Part shown: one piece after another, positions 15,745 through 26,000 of the stretch
Layout of the letters: every line of letters begins with the position of its first letter
Position numbering within the stretch: the first letter of the stretch is position 1
Source of the DNA: Rhodocyclaceae bacterium UBA1310
GTDB taxonomy: Bacteria; Pseudomonadota; Gammaproteobacteria; Burkholderiales; Rhodocyclaceae
NCBI GenBank assembly: GCA_002307175.1
Contig: DBTS01000140.1
Span: 5,057-69,056, forward strand
Direction of reading: 5' to 3'
DNA length: 64,000 nucleotides
Translations under genes and position numbers: made by a program
The notes under the pieces: model-generated
Seen by the model: the letters and a program-made list of their open reading frames with translations, nothing else
Databases searched by the model: none
Told to the model about the DNA's origin: nothing

Positions 15745-17307
15745 ATGCACGCGGAACTTGGGGACAAGCGGGTGGACCGACACTCTTTCGGCCGAAAACT
15801 ACTCACACAGAGCCTGATCTGGCTCCTCTCGGGGATGGGGGCTTTCGGCCTGGCTGGTTGCGGAGGAACAGATTCTCAAGACTCTGCTTCTACGACAGGC
15901 AGCGCAGGTTCTTCCAATTCAGCCTCCAGTAGTTCAAGTTCCAGCGCAGTCAGTGCGCCCACTCTCGTTGGCTACACCAATATTCCCCGTGACACCTACG
16001 TCGCAGGCCCAAGCTCCGGCCAATTCATCAGTGGTGGAGACCTGAGCACCGCCACCAGCACTTACGGCTACACACTGCCCTTCTCCAACAAACAGCCTGT
16101 CGAGGGAATTTCAGCCCTTGCCAAAGGACCGGTGGACGGCACCTATTACATCATGCAGGACAACGGATTTGGCAGTAAAGCCTCTTCTCCGGATGCACTA
16201 TTGCATGTGTATGCGATCAAACCCGACTGGAGTAACGGCAGCGTGACGCCCGTTGATTTCTCCACCGGCGCAGCCTTGTCTTCATTCACCTCCGCCAGCT
16301 TCATCCGCCTGAGTGATCCCAACAAGAAACTGGGCTTCAGTCTGGTGGCTGATGGCACAAACTATCCTGGCACCACCACCTCGACCGCAACAACTGGCCA
16401 GACCGTTGCAGTCGATCCGCTGATCACCGCCAAGCGCCTGCTTACCGGGGCAGACATTGATCCGGAATCCATCGTTGTGGATAGCGATGGGTCATTCTGG
16501 TTTGGTGAGGAATTCGGCCCTTTCCTGATCCATACAGACGCTGCCGGCAAAGTTCTGGAGGCCGAAATCCCGGTACCCAACAGCCTAGCCCTGGACAGCA
16601 ATCCGTACGTACAGACCAGCAACAATCCCTATCTCACAAGTTCATCCAGTGCCAACCTGCCAAGTTCGGGGGGCATCGAGAACATGGCCGTCAATCCTGC
16701 GCACACACGCCTCTATACGATGTTCGAGCGCGAAATGAGTGCCGACACCAACAAGCAGCGGCGCATCATGAACGTCTTCGATATTGCCAATCGCAAGTTC
16801 CTGAGTACTTATTACGCCTACAAAGTGGATACGGGAACCTACACCAATGCGAGTGGCACAGCGGTGACGGAATACTTCACCGTCAATGACATGACGGCCA
16901 TCAACGACCATGAATTCCTCGTTGTCGAAAAAGATCGCGGCGCGGGCGATGCACGCACCGGCCTCTTCGCTGCTTCAAATGCCGCACGCGTTGCAGCCAA
17001 GGTCAAGCGCATCTACAAAGTGGATATCAACAACGTGGGTGCAGATGGATTTCTGGTCAAGACACTCGTTGTCGATCTCATGAACCTTGCCGATCCGCAA
17101 AAACTCGGCGGTGCTTACACCATCGATGGCGTGTTTACCTTCCCGATGGAGTCGATCGAATCGGTACGCATCGTCGATAAAAATACCATCATGGTCGCCA
17201 ACGACAACAACTACCCGGGCGGCTCGTCGTCGCGCAATCCAAGCGTGCCTGACAACAATGAATTCATCCTGATCCGTCTGCCAGCAGCACTGGATCTTGT
17301 ACAGTAA
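15745..17307 (+). CDS. Ser-rich lipoprotein, esterase-like phytase family
   Basis: The protein has 520 residues. After a basic N-region and hydrophobic segment there is a lipobox LAGC (Cys at about residue 39), so it is probably outer-membrane anchored. A linker of Gly/Ser-rich residues follows to about 70. The rest matches the 'esterase-like activity of phytase' domain, a beta-propeller-like fold, with repeated blocks such as DGSFWFGEEFGPFLIH, GGIENMAVNP, FEREMSAD and VVEKDRG. Some relatives are called phytases, but the substrate here is unknown. It converges with an SGNH esterase lipoprotein across a shared terminator. A hairpin masks the ribosome binding site. Confidence 0.8.
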   Translation: MHAELGDKRVDRHSFGRKLLTQSLIWLLSGMGAFGLAGCGGTDSQDSASTTGSAGSSNSASSSSSSSAVSAPTLVGYTNIPRDTYVAGPSSGQFISGGDLSTATSTYGYTLPFSNKQPVEGISALAKGPVDGTYYIMQDNGFGSKASSPDALLHVYAIKPDWSNGSVTPVDFSTGAALSSFTSASFIRLSDPNKKLGFSLVADGTNYPGTTTSTATTGQTVAVDPLITAKRLLTGADIDPESIVVDSDGSFWFGEEFGPFLIHTDAAGKVLEAEIPVPNSLALDSNPYVQTSNNPYLTSSSSANLPSSGGIENMAVNPAHTRLYTMFEREMSADTNKQRRIMNVFDIANRKFLSTYYAYKVDTGTYTNASGTAVTEYFTVNDMTAINDHEFLVVEKDRGAGDARTGLFAASNAARVAAKVKRIYKVDINNVGADGFLVKTLVVDLMNLADPQKLGGAYTIDGVFTFPMESIESVRIVDKNTIMVANDNNYPGGSSSRNPSVPDNNEFILIRLPAALDLVQ

Positions 17308-17347
17308 GACCATGAACAGCTTTTAAGAACGAGATTCATCAGGTAAC

Positions 17348-17378
17348 AAAAAAGGACAGGCTGCGACCTGTCCTTTTT
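17348..17378. terminator. Bidirectional terminator
   Basis: AAAAAAGGACAGG (17348-17360) pairs with CCTGTCCTTTTT (17367-17378) between two convergent genes, with T runs on both strands. Confidence 0.85.
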
Positions 17379-17398
17379 CATTCCACATCCAGTGACGT

Positions 17399-18985
17399 CT
17401 ACTTCAGCTTCGCCGCCAGATCTGCAAGCTCAGGGGTTTCCTTAATCCCCTGGGCGACCATCCCTGCCACCGCGCGTGCGCCGGCCTCCTGGAAATGCGT
17501 GGTATCAGGCTTGGCCAGCGTGCCGGAAGATTCCTTGGCATAAAACGGATATTTAGCGGGATCAACCGCCAGCCAGTAACTTTTCCAGTCAGCCTGATGC
17601 TCATTCGCAAAGGCGATGGTCTTCGCTTCGATATCGATCAGGGGCAGTTTGTTGGCACGTGCCGTATCCCTGATCGTCTGGCTGTAGTCACCGGCAAAGG
17701 CAATTCCGCCCTTGCCCTGCTCCAGCGTGGTGAAGTGATTGGGCACTACCGGAAAGCCTTCCTTGCGATCCTTGTTCCACACGCGTGTGGTCGGCGTCAT
17801 GATGATGGGAATCGCGCCCTTGGCACGTGCTTCCCTGACATAAACTTCCAGTGAATTCTGGAAGGGCATTTCCGCACGCCCAGCAGGAAACTGTCTGGCG
17901 CCCTGTGCATCATTGGGATAGGTACACAGATTGGCCACATCGGCCGCGCCACGCGCCGGTTTATGGCTGTCGCAGCTCTGGTCGTTATGGCCGTGATGGA
18001 TGATCACATAGTCACCAGGACGCAGGTACTGGGCCATCTGGCGGAAGTAGCCCTGATTGTAGAAATTGCGCGAACTGCGCCCGGATTTGGCGTTGTTGAG
18101 CACCTTGACCCTGGCCTCAGGCTTGAACAGTTCCTCGAAGACCTGCCCCCAGCCCATGCGCGGGTAACGTTCGAGTTCGTAGGTACTGGCTGTTGAATCT
18201 CCAACAATAAGCACGCGGGTAAAGGATGGATCCTTTGCTTTCGCAAGTGCAGCCTGGGCACGCGCCAGATCCAGCGGCTCATTATTGGCCACATTGTGAT
18301 AATCGGCATCCAGCAGCGCAGTTCCACCGGGAACGCCAGTGTCATTATCATAGCCACGGTTGTGTACGAGCACCCGCAGCACCGCATCCACACCGTTTCC
18401 GTCGGCCTGCATGGGGCTGGTGACGGGGTCAAAATTCTCGGCATCGGCCACGCCGGCATCCTTGAGCGCCTGCAGCAAAGCCGCTTTGCCGCTTGCCGTT
18501 CTGGCACGTATCACTTCTGGCGTGATGCCTGCAGTGGTGCCGGCATCCATCAGGCCCTGTGGCCCCTTGAACCTGAGTGTCTGGGCCACGCCACTGAGCG
18601 CGCGGTCTGACAAGGCATTCACATTCGCCACATTGGGCTGGTCTGCCTTGAGCTCGGCGAGCAGCGCCCCGATGCACCGCGCCCAGGGCCTGGAACTATC
18701 GCTGCAGTTGGTGTTGCCCGGCTCGATGGCCGAAATCATCAGTGGCGGCACCATGCCGTCAACCTTCAGTACATAGCGGCCGGCAGCATCGGCCCGGGTG
18801 ATTTTCCGGTTCCCCTGCGCATCCGCGACCGTGATGGTGGCATTGGCAAATGGCCCTTCCAGATCAGCCACACCGGTTAATACTGTACCTTGCATTGCAT
18901 TCACAGACGGATTACTGCCGCAGGCAGCGAGCATGCAGCCCAGCATCATGGCCGGCGCTGCCCCACGTAGAACTGAGAGCGTCAT
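17399..18985 (-). CDS. SGNH/GDSL esterase lipoprotein
   Basis: This is a 528-residue lipoprotein with lipobox LAAC (Cys about residue 22). An N-terminal beta domain (about 35-90, GVADLEGPFANATITV) resembles carboxypeptidase-regulatory/Ig-like modules. The C-terminal SGNH hydrolase has block I VGDSTAS (near residue 265), the Asn block in KSGRSSRNF, HHGHNDQ, and the D-x2-H dyad in DTTHFQEAGA. This arrangement resembles rhamnogalacturonan acetylesterases, suggesting deacetylation of a plant or bacterial polysaccharide at the cell surface. AAGGAGG precedes the ATG at 18985; the longer ORF from 19012 lacks support. Confidence 0.82.
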   Translation of the reverse strand: MTLSVLRGAAPAMMLGCMLAACGSNPSVNAMQGTVLTGVADLEGPFANATITVADAQGNRKITRADAAGRYVLKVDGMVPPLMISAIEPGNTNCSDSSRPWARCIGALLAELKADQPNVANVNALSDRALSGVAQTLRFKGPQGLMDAGTTAGITPEVIRARTASGKAALLQALKDAGVADAENFDPVTSPMQADGNGVDAVLRVLVHNRGYDNDTGVPGGTALLDADYHNVANNEPLDLARAQAALAKAKDPSFTRVLIVGDSTASTYELERYPRMGWGQVFEELFKPEARVKVLNNAKSGRSSRNFYNQGYFRQMAQYLRPGDYVIIHHGHNDQSCDSHKPARGAADVANLCTYPNDAQGARQFPAGRAEMPFQNSLEVYVREARAKGAIPIIMTPTTRVWNKDRKEGFPVVPNHFTTLEQGKGGIAFAGDYSQTIRDTARANKLPLIDIEAKTIAFANEHQADWKSYWLAVDPAKYPFYAKESSGTLAKPDTTHFQEAGARAVAGMVAQGIKETPELADLAAKLK

Positions 18986-19091
18986 CGTGTCCTCCTTCAG
19001 GTAGACCGGCATGGTGCCAGCAAGTCACGGACAACACTTGATCGGGATTGCGCAAAACAGGTGCCATGCACTGCAAGGCACAAGGCCGGGA

Positions 19092-19886
19092 TCATGAGGA
19101 GGATGCTGGTTCGCCAAACAGGATCGTCACATCGGGATCCTGCTCCCGAACCTGCACCGCCAGGCCGGTATAGTTGTCATGTTTGTCCTTGCCCAGTGCC
19201 TCAACCCGCCCTGCCATGGATTCGAGCCAGGCATCCATACTCGCAGCCGATTCCAGATCCTGCTGCATCATGGCTTCATCAACGCTTTCCCACCAGCCAT
19301 CCGAGCAGAGCAGGAAGGTATCCCCTGCATCAAGCTCCACCGGCTCTTCCGCTACGCTTACCAGCAATTCCCCGGCATTGCCGATGGCCGAAGTGAGGAA
19401 GCTGCGTTGCGGATGGGAGCGGATCATGTCGGCGTTGCCATAACCGGCGTCGATCATGCTTTGCACGAGACTGTGGTCACGCGTCTGGAAAACCAGCTTG
19501 CTGGCACGAAACAGGTAGGCACGTGAATCCCCGGCATGTCCCCAGACAGCCACGCCTTTCTGGCGATCAATGAGCAGCAGTACACAGGTGGCATGCATGT
19601 CTGCAGCACGCGGTTCGAGCGCCCTGGAATCCATGACCACTTCCTGCGCAGACTGCAGCAGGGCTACGACAGTCTCACCCAGAACCACTGGATTGGCCGC
19701 AAACCGTTCAAGCACGGTTTTAACCACCAGACGTGCTGCGATATCACCGCCACCATGCCCGCCGGCACCATCCGACACGACCCAGCAGCATCCGCTATCC
19801 GACGTCCAGTAACCACACGCATCCTCATTGCGTTTGCGCCCCCCCACCCGTGACACATACGCGGAACTCAATTCAAGCATCGTCAT
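19092..19886 (-). CDS. PP2C-type Ser/Thr phosphatase (Stp1/PppA-like)
   Basis: This 264-residue cytoplasmic metal-dependent protein phosphatase shows the PP2C motifs in order. They are RKRNEDACG, DGAGGHGGGDIAA (metal-binding Asp), WGHAGDSRAYLF, a TSAIG block, LLCSDGWWE and KHDNYTGLAVQ, which supply the paired metal-binding aspartates. It is translationally coupled (ATGA) to the upstream FHA protein, whose C-terminus resembles type VI secretion TagH. In type VI loci such a phosphatase opposes the kinase PpkA and regulates firing. No kinase or secretion structural genes are in the window. Reversing phosphorylation of the FHA protein is the likely job. Confidence 0.88.
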   Translation of the reverse strand: MTMLELSSAYVSRVGGRKRNEDACGYWTSDSGCCWVVSDGAGGHGGGDIAARLVVKTVLERFAANPVVLGETVVALLQSAQEVVMDSRALEPRAADMHATCVLLLIDRQKGVAVWGHAGDSRAYLFRASKLVFQTRDHSLVQSMIDAGYGNADMIRSHPQRSFLTSAIGNAGELLVSVAEEPVELDAGDTFLLCSDGWWESVDEAMMQQDLESAASMDAWLESMAGRVEALGKDKHDNYTGLAVQVREQDPDVTILFGEPASSS

Positions 19887-21130
19887 CCCGATGATGTTCG
19901 GCCGGCAGCATGCCGGCTTTTCTGGTCCTCATAAACACGGCGATAGGCCAGTGCCAGAGTTGAATGGAAGATATTCTCCGCTTTTCGGGCAATTTCGGTA
20001 TGAGAACGTACATACAGTTCCCACAAGTTCGACTCCGCCTCACTCACAACACTGCCAGCCACCAGGCGCTTTTCCAGCACTTCAGGTTTGAAGCTGGTCA
20101 GCATACCAGCCATGGCACCGCGCATACCGAGGGAAAAACCGGCATGATGGGCATGCAATTCCAGGATTACATCCTGCACCGCAGCCACAGGGGGCAGGGT
20201 ACTTCCCGTAGAAGACTGAAACAGCATCCGGTGCAACGCAATCTCGGCATCGGCTGAGGTCTTGATCGGATTGCGCACGTCACTTTCCGGGGCATCCGTT
20301 GCAGATTGAAACCCGCGACGACTCAGTGCATTTTCCTTGAGCAGGCGCTGAAACCCTTCCATCGACGCCCGCAGCATGGCACCCAGCAATTCAGCCTGCC
20401 CGGCAGTGAGTTGCCAGTCTGCCATGGCGGTAATGCCAAGCCCACGCAGCAACGCTGCCTGCAAAGCTGCCGCATCCGTTTTTCCGGAGGGGTCTTCTGG
20501 CAACGTATCCGCCTTTTCATCCGGAGTATCTGAAACGATTGCATCCTGCAGGAAATCCCGCAGAAAGTCGCTCGGGCTTCCCCATGACCGCGGATCCAGC
20601 GACTGCCCCGCCAATTCCGGCATCAGGACGGTGGCGGTTCCCAGTTCGGTATTGCCTCCCGCGAATTCCGGTGAAACGGGAGGTTCTGCGGCGGGCTTTG
20701 GCGGTTTGGCCGGCCCTTTGCCGAGGAAGTCCGCTACCTCAGGAGGAAGGGGGCGACGTTCTGCCGGCACCGGAGCCGGTGCAAGAGCAGAAGTTGGCGC
20801 AGGAGCAGCTGCAACAGGCGCCCGGGGAGCCACCTGCATCACCCACCCGGCCATATGGATCTTGTCTCCCGGATGCAAGGTGGCAACTTTGCCTTTACCC
20901 ACGGGACGGCCATTCACAATCGTGGGATTCCCGCCCTGATCAAGGAGAAAATATTCGCCACCCAGGCATTTGATGAGGGCCTGGACACGCGACAGATGCT
21001 TGTCAGACTCGGTCAGCACCAATGTATTGGTCGGATCACGACCGATACTGCCTTCTCCGTTCCCAAATAGGGCCGAAACCGGCGTTGCCGGTGGAGATCC
21101 GTTGTGACTCACCACGAAAATCCGCAGCAC
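19883..21130 (-). CDS. FHA-domain protein, type VI TagH-like
   Basis: The protein has 415 residues. An N-terminal forkhead-associated phosphothreonine-binding domain (about 1-95) shows the GSIGRDPTNTLVL, SRVQALI and NPTIVNGRPV signatures. A Pro/Ala-rich linker (about 100-175) follows. The C-terminal domain (about 220-400, including LLKENALSRRGFQ and the helical ELYVRSHTEIARKAENIF stretch) resembles the C-terminal region of type VI secretion FHA proteins. It is cytoplasmic and a candidate phosphorylation-dependent scaffold. It overlaps the PP2C gene by 4 bp. No type VI structural genes are seen, so it may act in trans or in another pathway. Confidence 0.82.
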   Translation of the reverse strand: MLRIFVVSHNGSPPATPVSALFGNGEGSIGRDPTNTLVLTESDKHLSRVQALIKCLGGEYFLLDQGGNPTIVNGRPVGKGKVATLHPGDKIHMAGWVMQVAPRAPVAAAPAPTSALAPAPVPAERRPLPPEVADFLGKGPAKPPKPAAEPPVSPEFAGGNTELGTATVLMPELAGQSLDPRSWGSPSDFLRDFLQDAIVSDTPDEKADTLPEDPSGKTDAAALQAALLRGLGITAMADWQLTAGQAELLGAMLRASMEGFQRLLKENALSRRGFQSATDAPESDVRNPIKTSADAEIALHRMLFQSSTGSTLPPVAAVQDVILELHAHHAGFSLGMRGAMAGMLTSFKPEVLEKRLVAGSVVSEAESNLWELYVRSHTEIARKAENIFHSTLALAYRRVYEDQKSRHAAGRTSSG

Positions 21131-21399
21131 ATTTCCCCCTTATCGTCCCACTGAAACCTTTTTTCTCTTCCCCAAGGTTTCCAAGCCTTTGGGCACCTCC
21201 GGAAGCGCAGACCAGACAAATCAGCCCCCTGATTTGTACCGCGCCAGGACCCTGCTGCCGACACGGCAGTCTATGCGGTACGACTGGCCTGAACAACTAT
21301 AAGAGGGATGAACGGAGATCAGGCAGACATACGCTTTGGCCAGCGCTTTGGCCAACTGTTTGGAAAAGAAAAACAACGAAAAACCAGCCACAAACAAAA
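21131..21399. other. Intergenic, FHA gene upstream region
   Basis: The gap between the FHA gene start and the tldD stop is 315 bp, the last part being the tldD terminator. The rest should hold the FHA-PP2C promoter, but I see no clear -35/-10 pair and no plausible gene. Confidence 0.5.
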
Positions 21400-21420
21400 C
21401 AGCCCGGGATCGCCGGGCTG
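21392..21420 (-). terminator. tldD terminator
   Basis: CAGCCCGG (21400-21407) pairs with CCGGGCTG (21413-21420). On the minus strand the hairpin is followed by TTTTGTTTG. Confidence 0.75.
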
Positions 21421-21445
21421 CTGCAGGAAGACGGGTCCAGAAGGC

Positions 21446-22921
21446 TCAGGCCCCGGTGCCGCCCACGGTCAAACCATCAATGCGCAGGGTAGGCTGCCCC
21501 ACCCCGACCGGCACACTCTGTCCATCCTTGCCACAGGTACCCACCCCGGTATCCAGTTCGAGATCATTGCCGATCATCTTGACACGCGTGAGCACATCCG
21601 GCCCGTTGCCGATCAGCATGGCGCCCTTGACGGGTGTGGTGACCTTGCCGTTTTCAATCAGATAGGCCTCGGCCGCCGAGAATACAAACTTGCCACTGGT
21701 GATATCAACCTGCCCGCCACCGAAGTTCACGGCGTACAGACCATTCTTGACCGAGGCCAGGATCTCCTCTGGCGACTTGTCGCCTGCACGCATGATGGTG
21801 TTCGTCATGCGCGGCATCGGCAGATGCGCGAAAGATTCGCGGCGTCCATTGCCCGTGGTGGGAACCCCCATCAACCCGGCGTTGTGCTCATCCTGCATGT
21901 AACCCACGAGAATGCCGTCGTCGATGAGCGTGGTGCACTGCGTCGGATTGCCTTCATCATCCACGGTCAAGGAACCGCGCCGGCCTGGCAGCGTGCCATC
22001 ATCCACCACCGTCACCCCCTTGGCGGCCACGCGCTCGCCAATGCGGCCAGCGAACGCCGAACTGCCCTTGCGGTTGAAATCCCCTTCAAGCCCATGCCCG
22101 ATCGCCTCGTGCAGGAGGATGCCAGGCCAGCCATTGCCAAGCACCACCGTCATTGTTCCAGCAGGCGCAGGCTTGGCAACGAGATTCACGCTAGCCTGAT
22201 GCACGGCACGGCGTGCGTAGTCTGCCAGCACCTCATCGGTGAACCGGCTGTAGTCGGAACGCCCACCACCACCGGCATGGCCCTGCTCACGCTGCCCACC
22301 GTCTTCGAGAATCACAGTCAGCGAGAGGCGCACCAGCGGGCGCACATCGGCGGCCAGCACACCATCACTGCGTGCCACCAGCACCACATCCCAGACAGCC
22401 GCGAGAGAGGCCATGGCCTGCACCACGCGTGAATCTTCCTTACGCGCCATCTGCTCGACGCGCTCCAGCAACGCCACCTTTTCCTCGTCACGCAGGGACG
22501 GCAGCGGATCGGCATCGCTGTACAGCGGCGTCAGAATATTCCGGCGTGCCAGTTTGACGCGCCGTTCCTGCCCCTGCGCGGCAATTGACCGCACCGTGGC
22601 TGCTGCCTCGCGCAAAGCCTTGACACTGATGTCATCGGAATAGGCAAACGCCGTGCGCTCACCCGTGATGCCACGTACGCCAACCCCTTGCTCGATATTG
22701 AAACTGCCGGACTTGACGGTGCCCTCCTCCAGGCTCCAGCTCTCGGTTCGCTGGTACTGGAAATACAGATCGGCAAAATCCAGCGAATGGCCCAACATGT
22801 CGCCCAGCACACGATCCAGGGTATTCGTTGTCAGCCCATAGGAGGAGAGCAGAAGCTGTTTGGCCGTATCAAGCGCGGAAGAGGAATTCGGTGTGTCTTT
22901 TGCAGCAACTGTCGGAGTCAT
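21446..22921 (-). CDS. tldD: Metalloprotease TldD
   Basis: This 491-residue protein is the catalytic partner of the TldD/TldE(PmbA) cytoplasmic protease, which trims peptides and is used in modified-peptide maturation. The zinc motif is HEAIGHGLEGD (HExxxH). Upstream blocks include DLYFQYQRTESWSLEEG and GVGVRGITGERTAFAYSDD; downstream blocks include DDEGNPTQ, MQDEHNAGLMG and MTNTIMRAGD. Length is standard. It lies 117 bp after yhdP on the same strand, the usual order in proteobacteria, and is closed by a terminator. TldE is not in the window. Confidence 0.94.
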   Translation of the reverse strand: MTPTVAAKDTPNSSSALDTAKQLLLSSYGLTTNTLDRVLGDMLGHSLDFADLYFQYQRTESWSLEEGTVKSGSFNIEQGVGVRGITGERTAFAYSDDISVKALREAAATVRSIAAQGQERRVKLARRNILTPLYSDADPLPSLRDEEKVALLERVEQMARKEDSRVVQAMASLAAVWDVVLVARSDGVLAADVRPLVRLSLTVILEDGGQREQGHAGGGGRSDYSRFTDEVLADYARRAVHQASVNLVAKPAPAGTMTVVLGNGWPGILLHEAIGHGLEGDFNRKGSSAFAGRIGERVAAKGVTVVDDGTLPGRRGSLTVDDEGNPTQCTTLIDDGILVGYMQDEHNAGLMGVPTTGNGRRESFAHLPMPRMTNTIMRAGDKSPEEILASVKNGLYAVNFGGGQVDITSGKFVFSAAEAYLIENGKVTTPVKGAMLIGNGPDVLTRVKMIGNDLELDTGVGTCGKDGQSVPVGVGQPTLRIDGLTVGGTGA

Positions 22922-23038
22922 GCGAAGAATGCTTTCTCTGTAGGAATTCGAAGTATACGGCGTCTGGGGGCTGGCAGGCGGCAGCGAATCGAGATCTCTC
23001 CCATAAAAGGCGGAGAAATCCCGCTCCCGGGCCTTGCT

Positions 23039-26000
23039 TCATTCCGGCTTGTCGTCCGAAACACCTTCTGCCGGCGCTTCTGGAGCCGAATTTGCCGGGA
23101 ACGGGATCACAGCATCAAGCCTGTCTTCCAGCCTTTCGGCCTTCTTTTCGACCTTGGGATCGGACCATGGTCCTGTCACATCAAGATCGTAACTGAATAT
23201 CTTTTCTACCGGATCGCGCAGGATCTTCTGCCCCAGATACAGGCCAATGCCCAGCGCAGGGTTGGTCACCCCCACCGCCAGTTGCCCCGCAATGACCCCC
23301 AGCGACACGGTTTCCGACATGGTCGGCTGCACACGCATCGTCAGGTTGTGCTCCTGATGATCCAGATCGGTACTCCCACTGATGAACACCCGCGCTGCCG
23401 CCCCCTGGATCTTCAGATCATGCGTCATGTGCAGAACACCACCTTCCACATTCATGTCGCCCTGGATCGTGGCAAATGCAAAGCCTTTGGCGATTACATC
23501 GTCAAAGTTGCCCATCAGGCGCCGTGGCAGGGCTTGCAGGCTCATGATGCCGAGCAACCGCCCGATCGGCCCGGGCTCCATCTCGATAAAGGCCCCGTTA
23601 CTGGCCTTGAGCCCGAGCTCGCCAGTCATGCTGGGATAGTCCGGCGCATAAGGCATTCCGCCCCAGGCCAGTTTCCCTTCAAAATCGAGCTTCCCTTTCT
23701 TGACTGAATTCGCCAGACCAAAATGCCCCAGCATGCTGCCCGCGTTTTCACTCAGCAGCTTGAATTCGAGGTGGGTACCACGCCCGGCCAGCCAGTCTCC
23801 CTGCCCCTGCAGATCCATATCCGGCGCTTCCAGGGCCAGATGCTTGATCACCCAGAGTTTGTCATCATTCGCAGCCAACAGGGTAAGCCGTCCCAGATTC
23901 ATATTGCGCAGACGGAAATCATCAACCACCACATCCATGGCGGGCGGCTGCCAGGGCGCCTGGGGCGTGTTGCCCGGCGCCACGGCTGAAGCAGCAGCAT
24001 CGGCCGGTGCACTCTGCACGGGCTGCAGGGAGAGCCGCGTCAGGCGTCCGCGCAGGCTGCCAAACCCGGAACCCTGCCAACTGATATCGCCGGCAGCCTC
24101 GGGGCTTTCCAGGTGTACCGTCCAGATGCCTTCGTGACGCATCGCCCGTGCCGCAACTTTTGTAAACCGGTGCCCGGCGACAAGAAGCTCATCCACCTTT
24201 GCCGATACAGCCAGATCGCTACCGCTGCCACTCCCCTCATCCCCGTTGCTCGACAGCACCTCGTCGATCACCGGTTGCCAGACTGCCACGTCCGCTGATT
24301 TTGCGGAGCCGGAGATATTCCAGCCACGCTCGGGCAACACTGCATCCTCGCCCACCGCAATGGCGCCCCGCGTGAAGGTGCATTGCACGTCACGGCACTG
24401 TTCAACCCATGCCGCATCCAGCCTTGAATCCAGCCGCACACGCCAGCTCTGCAGGGAGGCATCTCCCTCACGCCCATCAATACGCAGACTGAAGCGCACC
24501 GGCCAGCGCTCGCCAGCCTCCTTCGCCAACGGCTGGGCGAGATCACTCGAGATGCCAACGAAATTGCTATCTACAGTAATTTCTGTAAGGGCATGGCGCA
24601 CCCGGATTGTGACATTGGCCCCGGTTTCACCGGAAAGATGATTCCATCCTGGATTCGCAACCAGGCGGCGCAAGCCCGCGACACTGATTGCCCCCTGCGC
24701 ATCAAAACGCATTGTGCCGTCGGCCTCTGTCACCCCGCTGGCGCGCAATCGCTTGCCCAGAAACACCGCCTCGGTACCCGACAAGCTCAGGCCACGCTCG
24801 GTAAAGCCAAGCGTGCCACTGGCATCCGCGAACTCCGGCAGGGAAGGAATCAGCTTGAGCGTATTCGCCGCAAACCGGTAATCCCCCTTGACGGTGGTGT
24901 TCCGCGACTCATGCAGGGGAACATCAATGTGCAGGCGCAGATCTCCACTCCCCTGGGCGCGCACCTCGCGCGTGAAGCTGCCGGCCGTCTCACCCAGGCG
25001 ACTGGCATTAACATAGGCCAGCACATCGCTGGTAGCACCTCTGGCCTTGCCATCCACCGTCAGAACCTGTTTGCCGGCTTCCATGAGATCGGGGATTTCG
25101 ACCTTCGTGTCATACACCGTCACGCCCTGATACATGCCCTTGTTGATGAGGATGGTCAGGCGCTGGCGATCAAGTACCAGACTACCCTGCGTGGCCGAGG
25201 TACCCGGCCAGCCAGGCGCAAAGGTTTCAATTTTCGCATCTGCGAGACGACATTCCAGGCGAAACACGCCCGGGCTCTTGTTATAAGGGAACTGGTCCAG
25301 ATCACCGGAAATCTGGAAGCGTACGTCCTCCGCAAACCCGCCCTTCAATGCCGCATGCATCCATTCCGGCACATCCCGCGAGGTATGCAACGGCATGTAG
25401 CGCCACAGGTTCTCAAGCCCGACCTGTTTGCCCTGTGCAGTCAGCGCCAGAAACCCCGAGCCCTTTTCGCGTGCCTGCCAATACCCGGAGACCTCTGCCG
25501 CTGGAATATGCGGATTGCTCAACTTACCGGAATCAATCCTCAGGGTCAGTCGTTCTGGATCTGTGCTGCGGGGCTTTTCGTAGCCCCAGCGCCCGCTGAC
25601 ATCCAGCCGGTCAACCGGAACATCGCCCTCGGTCAAAGCAGCCGGCAGGTGCAGCCAGCCATCCTGCATGCTCAGGCGATAGTTCCCGCCACGTTCGTTG
25701 CCATGAACGTCGATAGACATGCCATCCACGCCTGGCAAACCTTCAACTGGTTTCAGGCTGATAGCTTCCAGGCGTGCATCCACGGCAAAATGGCCGATCT
25801 TGTCTGCCGCGCCCTGCCAATCCAGCTCGACGTGCTTGATCCGCCCTGCCGGCTGGGCTTCGGCCAATCGACGTGAAGTTTCCGGCGGCAAAGGCATGTA
25901 AGCGGCAAGCTGGGCAAGCATGCGCACATCAATGTCGCCGGAGACGAACTTGCCCCGGGATGGGCTCGCGGCGGTCGCCATCGTGTAATCCAGCCCTATC

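Noticed and set aside
24593..25876. 427-codon plus-strand ORF opposite yhdP
   Set aside because: It is a shadow of the yhdP coding frame, without ribosome binding site or family features.
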